Under the pieces are notes generated by a model, which was not told the DNA's origin, made no database searches, and was given only the letters and a program-made list of their open reading frames with translations. Shown here in pieces: positions 58,768 to 64,000 of a DNA stretch of 64,000 nt. Origin of the DNA: Toxotes chatareus (Eukaryota; Chordata; Actinopteri; Toxotidae); NCBI GenBank assembly GCA_016801885.1, contig CM028895.1, positions 16,016,001 through 16,080,000 of the forward strand, written 5' to 3'. Position numbers and translations under genes: made by a program. Each line of letters opens with the position of its first letter. The first letter of the stretch is position 1.

Positions 58768-61700
58768 CTAGAAACGACACACATACAAAACAGGTGTAAA
58801 CATGCTGTTATTTTAAAAACAAACCAAGTAAAGACTCACAAAATCATAAATTACCCAGTAGGTGAAAAGCAGAAGATACTACACACACAAGAACAGCACA
58901 TGGAGAATTATACATAAGTAAATATTGGGCGTCATCCCAATTCCCTTAATGGTCTCTCACTTTCCCTCACGTGTTTTCTCCTCGTTCCTCAACACTTATC
59001 ACTTAAGACCGAGGAAAAGATGAAAGAAGAGAGAAGCAAGAAGGGAATAATCGATGAAACGACACATTTAGTGAAATGAGACATCCTTCCCAGTCGAAGG
59101 TCATCTGAGGCAATGATTCCTGATGACGGCCGCACAGCTGGATCAGCTATCTGTGGGCTTTAACTGCTCTGTAGAGCCGACTGATGCCTTTGTATTTGCA
59201 CAGATAATGGGATGTACTGCCCAAATAACAAGGCTGCACAGCTGATACTGTTAGCACTGTTATGTATTATTTATGTCCTCCCACATGACAATAAAGAATG
59301 TGAAATACGAGGCGCTGCATATAAAACATTGTCCCTTGAAATAAACTGGATGAAAACTGCTCACACATGTTCGCCACATCTGCACATGGGTGACAAGTTA
59401 GAGGAAAAACAAACATAATAAACAAACATGGTGTTAGGACACCATGAGCCAGCAGGACACCTTCAGTCTATAAGTCTCTGGACCCTACGAACATATGCAT
59501 CTAGCATATGATTCACATCACTTGCATACTCATCAAATCCCCACATGCCATATGGATGGGGACACTGTCAGTGTCATCCTGAAAGAGCCCAGAAATGCTT
59601 CATCATAGGACAAAGGAAATCACTCAGAATGACTGTGTATTGATTTGCAGTGACCCCTCACTCTAAGGGGACAAATGGAGCCAAACCATGGCAGCACAAC
59701 TGCCCCCACGACATAACAGAGCCACCAGACTCCCCTTACTGAAGGGGGTCAAGCATTCAGGCCTGTACCGTTCTCCTGGTGAGCGCCACACATGCATGAG
59801 AACATGCTGAAGGGCGACTCATCTGACAGCATCGCCTGTCTTCCACATCTCTGGTGACCAGCGTCTGTGGTTTTTGCAGCACAGAACTCTCAAATGTGCT
59901 TTCACCTTTCTAATGAAGGGTTTATCCACTACATCCCTGCTATAATGTCCCTGTCTGGCGCTGACAGGCTGTTCACTTCCTGCTCTGACATCACTTCCTG
60001 CTCTGACATCCTCAGTCACCTGAGGAAGAGCTGATCATCTCTTTTTTCCCTTACACATTGCACTAACGTATGAGGGTCACGATCATCGAAAGTGAACCAT
60101 CAACATCAATTTCCAACCCTGTTTACTGACGTCTGTCCCATAGATCTAAATGCAGACGTCACTTTAGTCACTGTTCCTGTTGAAACAGCCAGATGAACAG
60201 ATGGAAGCTCCTCCATCTGTGCCTCAACAACGAACCTTCTTTCAAAGTCACTTCCATCTTTTCCTTTTTCATCTTGATTCAAAATCAGAATCTACTGCTC
60301 CTGCTCAGCGTTTTTATACACGCCACAGAGCAGGATTGGATGTTAATTGCTTAATTGTACCATGCAGTGCACCTGTGTAGAAGCATCTGCATTTTTTTAT
60401 GTTTCTCTGCTTATTTATTCAGGTTTTTCCTTTAATCTACCACCCGTCTGTATATTTAGACTCTACGTTTGACTTATTATATGTTTATTAAACTATTTCA
60501 AAATAAATCAGTTTCAATATATTTCAAGGTATAAATGTGGGCGTCATGATTCACATTCCCGCCGCTGATTTAACACCATTCAGGTGATCGAAATAACGTT
60601 GCAATGCGCCAACAAAGGCGGGGAAGAAGCCAACTGCAAGCCAGCACACATGAATGTAGACAATGCATGCAAACTGGTGAGAAAAATAACCTGACTCTGG
60701 CTCACCGTGGGATTTCATTAGAACTTTTAAATCTTAATTATTACAGCTGCAATCCTCATCAGAGGCACAAGATACAAACTTTACAGCCACCTTTCAAAGC
60801 ATTAGGAGGTGAATATATAATACTCAGGCGATAGATTATTATTATTTTTAACATTTTTGCTTTTACAGGGAAACAGTATTGCTGGGAATTCAGTCTGCAT
60901 AATTCTGATTCAAACCTTTTCTATGAATTCTATAAAACACAGCTGTTGTGCTATGAATGGTGTCTACACAGCACCAGACATGATGTGGCCTGGTCAATTC
61001 AAAGGCTAATTGAAGACTTTTGTTAAAACACACTCGGCACAATGTCTGATTAAGTAACTACTCAAGCCGCACTCCATTCTATTCATCCCTCAACTGTATG
61101 TTTCAATAGCCTTCCTGTTCCCATTCAGTTGGAGCGTTTAAACATCAAAAGAACTGGTTGTTACAAGGCGTCACGCTGATTGCTGCGCTGAATGGCACAC
61201 TAACATACAAGTAAGACTCAGTGGATGATCGCCACCACCCGGGATGAGCAGTGGATGGGTTGATGCATCCTGCCGCTGTGTTGTTGTGGTAAGCAGAAGA
61301 AATGATTTCACATTGACGGTGGTCGGAGGTATTTCCTCTTCTTTCTCACCGTGGCTAATTAAAAGCTGAAGTGTTCAAAGCGTGTCGTATAATTGTGATG
61401 GATGGACACCGCATGTTAAACAGCTTCATTTATTTATTTATTTTCAAGAGAGTAAAAAGGGCTTGGGTCAATATAACCTTTCAGCAGTGCTAAGTAATTT
61501 CAGGCTGACATCTAATAGCTTATTAAGGATGTTAGTGGTGGACGATAACAGTTTGGATGGTGAGGTCAATACGGTGTTGTCAGTACAGCTCCTTTCTTAA
61601 CCCTGTCAGCAAGACTTATGTTGATTAACAGAGTGAGTCTTGACTAAAGCAATCATTTCCAGCCCTGTGTTACCCTGTGTTTGCTGCTGAGCAAACACAG

Positions 61701-61871
61701 GCTTATGTGAACCCACCTACACGGCTGCATCGAATCAGGCTGAAAGTCAACATGACTCTGATTTGAACGATTTCAGGGCACCTCATAACTGCAAGTTTTC
61801 CAAACCAGAATACACACAGCAATTTTCTTTGAACTATATTAATTATTTTGATTAAAGCAATCAAACCTTAC
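58768..61871 (-). other. cep128: cep128 intron
   Basis: Intron between the 24-nt exon and the 26-codon exon, with GTAAGG donor and GTTTCTAG acceptor on the minus strand. Apart from the Tc1 fossil I see no coding sequence; the short open frames are unsupported. Confidence 0.7.
59436..60025 (-). pseudogene. Tc1/mariner-type DNA transposon fossil (transposase remnant)
   Basis: Read on the minus strand, the sequence keeps recognisable pieces of a fish Tc1-like transposase: a tryptophan-bearing W-P-MW stretch (59850-59890), an SDES-like stretch (about 59810-59825), CTCACCAGGAGAACGGTAC, GGTGGCTCTGTTATGTCGTG, TTTCAGGATGAC (the QDD-type catalytic motif region) and GATTTGATGAGTATG. Several stops and frameshifts break it, and an internal deletion removes the part between the ATCATATGCTAG region and the CCAGAGACTTATAGA region. 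Terminal inverted repeats were not identified. It is inactive and sits in a cep128 intron. Confidence 0.65.
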
Positions 61872-61895
61872 CGCTTCTAGATCCAAAACACGGTC
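61872..61895 (-). CDS. cep128: cep128 24-nt micro-exon
   Basis: A T-rich tract ending TTTACAG, eight codons reading DRVLDLEA, and the strong donor GTAAGG. It is phase 0-0, so inclusion or skipping keeps the frame. The heptad spacing runs through smoothly from the upstream exon (EEEMRSLQ) to the downstream one (NTRVALDHL), as expected if it is constitutive in a coiled coil. Confidence 0.75.
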
Positions 61896-63202
61896 CTGTA
61901 AATAAAAAAAAAAAAAACACAGCAATATTACTTTATATGCAGTATTACTTTATATCCATATGAGAATAAAGTAAGTAAAGAAAAAAGTATGGTTTAAACT
62001 AACAAAATGAGCCAGAACATGTAAAACGTGTGTGTAAGACAGCGAGTCCAGGTGACTCTTCAAAATGGTGGATTAGCAGAGAGAAACCCAGTACGTGTGT
62101 GTGGGAGAAAAGTGACAGACGAGAGAAATAGAGTTCCAACAAATGGGTAACAAGGGAAGGAAATGCAGGGGCTAGGGAGAGTCTGAAGCACACAACAGGC
62201 TTCTTATCACACACACACTGACACACACGCACACACAAAGACAAACCGCTCTCGCAGCTCATCCAGCTCCTGACTGATGTTCCCTCTCTAACGATGCATA
62301 AGTGATGCTATGCCTCTTATCTGCCACTCAAACGCACACCTGCTCTTCCCCCCTCCAACCAGCTGCCTCTCCCCCTCTGCCTGTAATGTGTTGATGGTTT
62401 ATAACGAGGGTACTTTCTTATCCTCAGCCCACCCTCCTCTTTATTTTATTTATTTATTTTCTCACTCGTCTACATGCCTCACTCTATCTGTCTTTCCTGT
62501 CTACATCTCTCTCTCCTCATCCTTCATAATTAAAAGCACGGCTGGGTCTGAGAGGGCTGATTAATTGCACACGAGCTCTGGCAGGTGCCGTCATGCAGCC
62601 ACAGATGGGACCCCGCTATCCAACCACACACATGCACGCGCGTGCTAACACAGGCACAGACACACTTTTAGAAACAACAGTTGCTTAACAGACATTTAAG
62701 TGTGTGCCTGAGCGCGTGCGTATGTGTTTTGCGGTTTAATGGCGAACAAAGGGCCAGGGAGACATTGGGGGCCAGTCCACTCCAGACTAGGTGAGCTGGT
62801 GGCCTGCCAAGTCTAGAAGCTGCAGTACTGAAAGACAGAGACAAGGCCGCTGGTGGCTTTTAAACTCCAAGGCCTTGTGTCTGCAGTAATTAGCTACTTG
62901 TTCAAGCAAGGCTGCAAGGAGTCTGTCAGGCCCATGGCTGTGTACTCATGTTTGTAGCACTGCATCACAGAAGTGAGATGACTGAAGCCCAGCAGTTACT
63001 CAAAACCAGCCCAACAGATATGTAAAAAAGAAAAAGAATTTGAAGCCAAAATGGTGTATAAACAAAAACAGTACCAGCTGTCTCTTTTTGGCAACATACA
63101 GCTGAAATTAGGCCAGACAGATAATAAAAATCTACTATCTACAGTGCAGGTTAACAGATGCAAGCAAACAGATACGGATTAGTAAAGACATATGATGCTG
63201 AC
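61896..63202 (-). other. cep128: cep128 intron
   Basis: Bounded by donor GTCAGC and acceptor TTTACAG on the minus strand. CA runs lie near 62210-62240. A short coiled-coil-like stretch at 62247-62269 was considered as an exon and rejected because it breaks the frame. Confidence 0.65.
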
Positions 63203-63252
63203 CTGAAGGCTCCTCATTTCTTCCTCCTTCCTGCGACTCTGCTCCAGCAGCT
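63203..63252 (-). CDS. cep128: cep128 coiled-coil exon, most upstream exon recognised in the window
   Basis: Acceptor CTCATTTCAG and donor GTCAGC bound a 50-nt exon. Two bases finish a codon begun upstream; then it reads LLEQSRRKEEEMRSLQ and ends at phase 0. The charged heptad pattern continues through the next exons, giving a joined coiled coil. The rest of the protein, which is long in vertebrates, must lie beyond the right edge of the window. Confidence 0.75.
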
Positions 63253-64000
63253 CTGAAATGAGAGAACTGTGTAAGAAAAGAGGTTGCTGCTGATGAATTG
63301 AGGTGGGATAGCACTAGACTTCCCAGCCCAGTCTAAAAGTAATGATACCTGTGTAAAACAGTGCGTATGTTAAATGATCAGTGCTGGTTATATTAACCCA
63401 GAAAAATTCTGACCCTTCGTATTAGTATTTTACAACAATGTGCTTCATCTACACCAAGTGTCATGTACACTTTTAATATTCATATGCATGTGTAATATGT
63501 AACATCTGTACAAGCTACACATGTAGTCGAACAGTCAAGAATTATTTGGATAATCTTTTCTAGTAAAATGCCAAATGCTTCCTTGTTCCAGCTTTTCAAG
63601 TATGAAAACCTGTGAGAGCAATCAGCAGTTGTTTGGTTAATGAGATGCTGGTTTAGTGGAATAACTCTGATTTTGTTTAGCCACAGAGTTTTACTAAGCA
63701 CATGCCACAATATTTACCCAATTTCCCTCTGCTTGCCATTAAGCTGAGCAGAGTAAGCTGTATGCAACTGTTTTAATGAAATGGCAGCAACACACTATTG
63801 GAATAATAAAAAGAAAGGAAATGTTCAAAACCATTTCACTTTAATTTCTCTTTGTGAAATATAATCATGAGGTATTATTCTTCCAATAACAAATAATTGT
63901 GCCAACTTGGGTTTTGGATTTGGATTAATCCATTGTTTTAATAAACTGTCGAACCATTTGTAATGGCTTCAAACATGACTCAGTCAGTAAGAACTCAACA
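63253..64000 (-). other. cep128: cep128 intron, right edge
   Basis: AT-rich sequence upstream (minus sense) of the last recognised exon. I see no further exon or repeat to the window end. Confidence 0.6.

Noticed and set aside
62247..62269. Possible extra cep128 exon (coiled-coil-like ELDELRER on the minus strand)
   Set aside because: The GTTTGT donor is weak, the upstream tract lacks pyrimidines, and its 23-nt length would shift the next exon into a stop codon. The two flanking exons already join in a smooth heptad register.

Overview
The window looks like nuclear DNA of a ray-finned (teleost) fish. Protein-coding sequence is sparse and split into short exons with GT-AG boundaries. There are many CA/CT microsatellites, fossils of fish-type transposons, and two recognisable vertebrate genes lying tail to tail. 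No prokaryotic, CRISPR, rRNA or tRNA features were recognised.

Left part (1-24.6 kb, + strand): the 3' end of a neurexin gene, best matched to neurexin-3 (nrxn3; the a/b paralogue cannot be settled here). A 79-nt exon (11400-11478) encodes the acidic segment just outside the last LNS domain. A 989-nt terminal exon (21972-22960) encodes the long stalk, the transmembrane helix and a cytoplasmic tail ending in the PDZ ligand EYYV. Inside the 10.5-kb intron between them sits a second, in-frame terminal exon (19692-19801). It ends in a stop after a hydrophobic tail, so the gene can make a form without the normal transmembrane/cytoplasmic end. Two internal splice acceptors in the last exon (22314 and 22641) keep the frame and fall where mammalian NRXN3 varies at splice site 5.

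Middle (23-33.5 kb): intergenic DNA with microsatellites and weak repeat remnants. Then comes a very large tandem array (33.68-51.26 kb, roughly 230 copies of an A/T-tract-rich unit of about 76 bp). It is followed by a degraded endogenous retrovirus fragment (51.27-51.93 kb) and a smaller block of the same satellite in the opposite orientation (51.94-52.36 kb). A short diverged sequence is shared, in direct orientation, at the two outer edges of this complex. The array shows variant blocks, higher-order duplications and CpG decay.

Right part (54.6-64 kb, - strand): the last six recognisable exons of a coiled-coil centriolar protein, called cep128 from the exon-joined reading frame, resemblance to the vertebrate CEP128 C-terminus, and gene order next to nrxn3. 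Its introns hold a Tc1-type DNA transposon fossil and other dispersed repeats. Two striking palindromes (53644-53692 and 55862-55953) lie just beyond and within the cep128 3' region.

The two genes have unrelated roles: presynaptic adhesion for neurexin, and centriole subdistal appendage/cilium for CEP128. Their adjacency reflects conserved vertebrate synteny rather than joint function. The deiodinase gene dio2, which lies between them in human, was not found in the interval.
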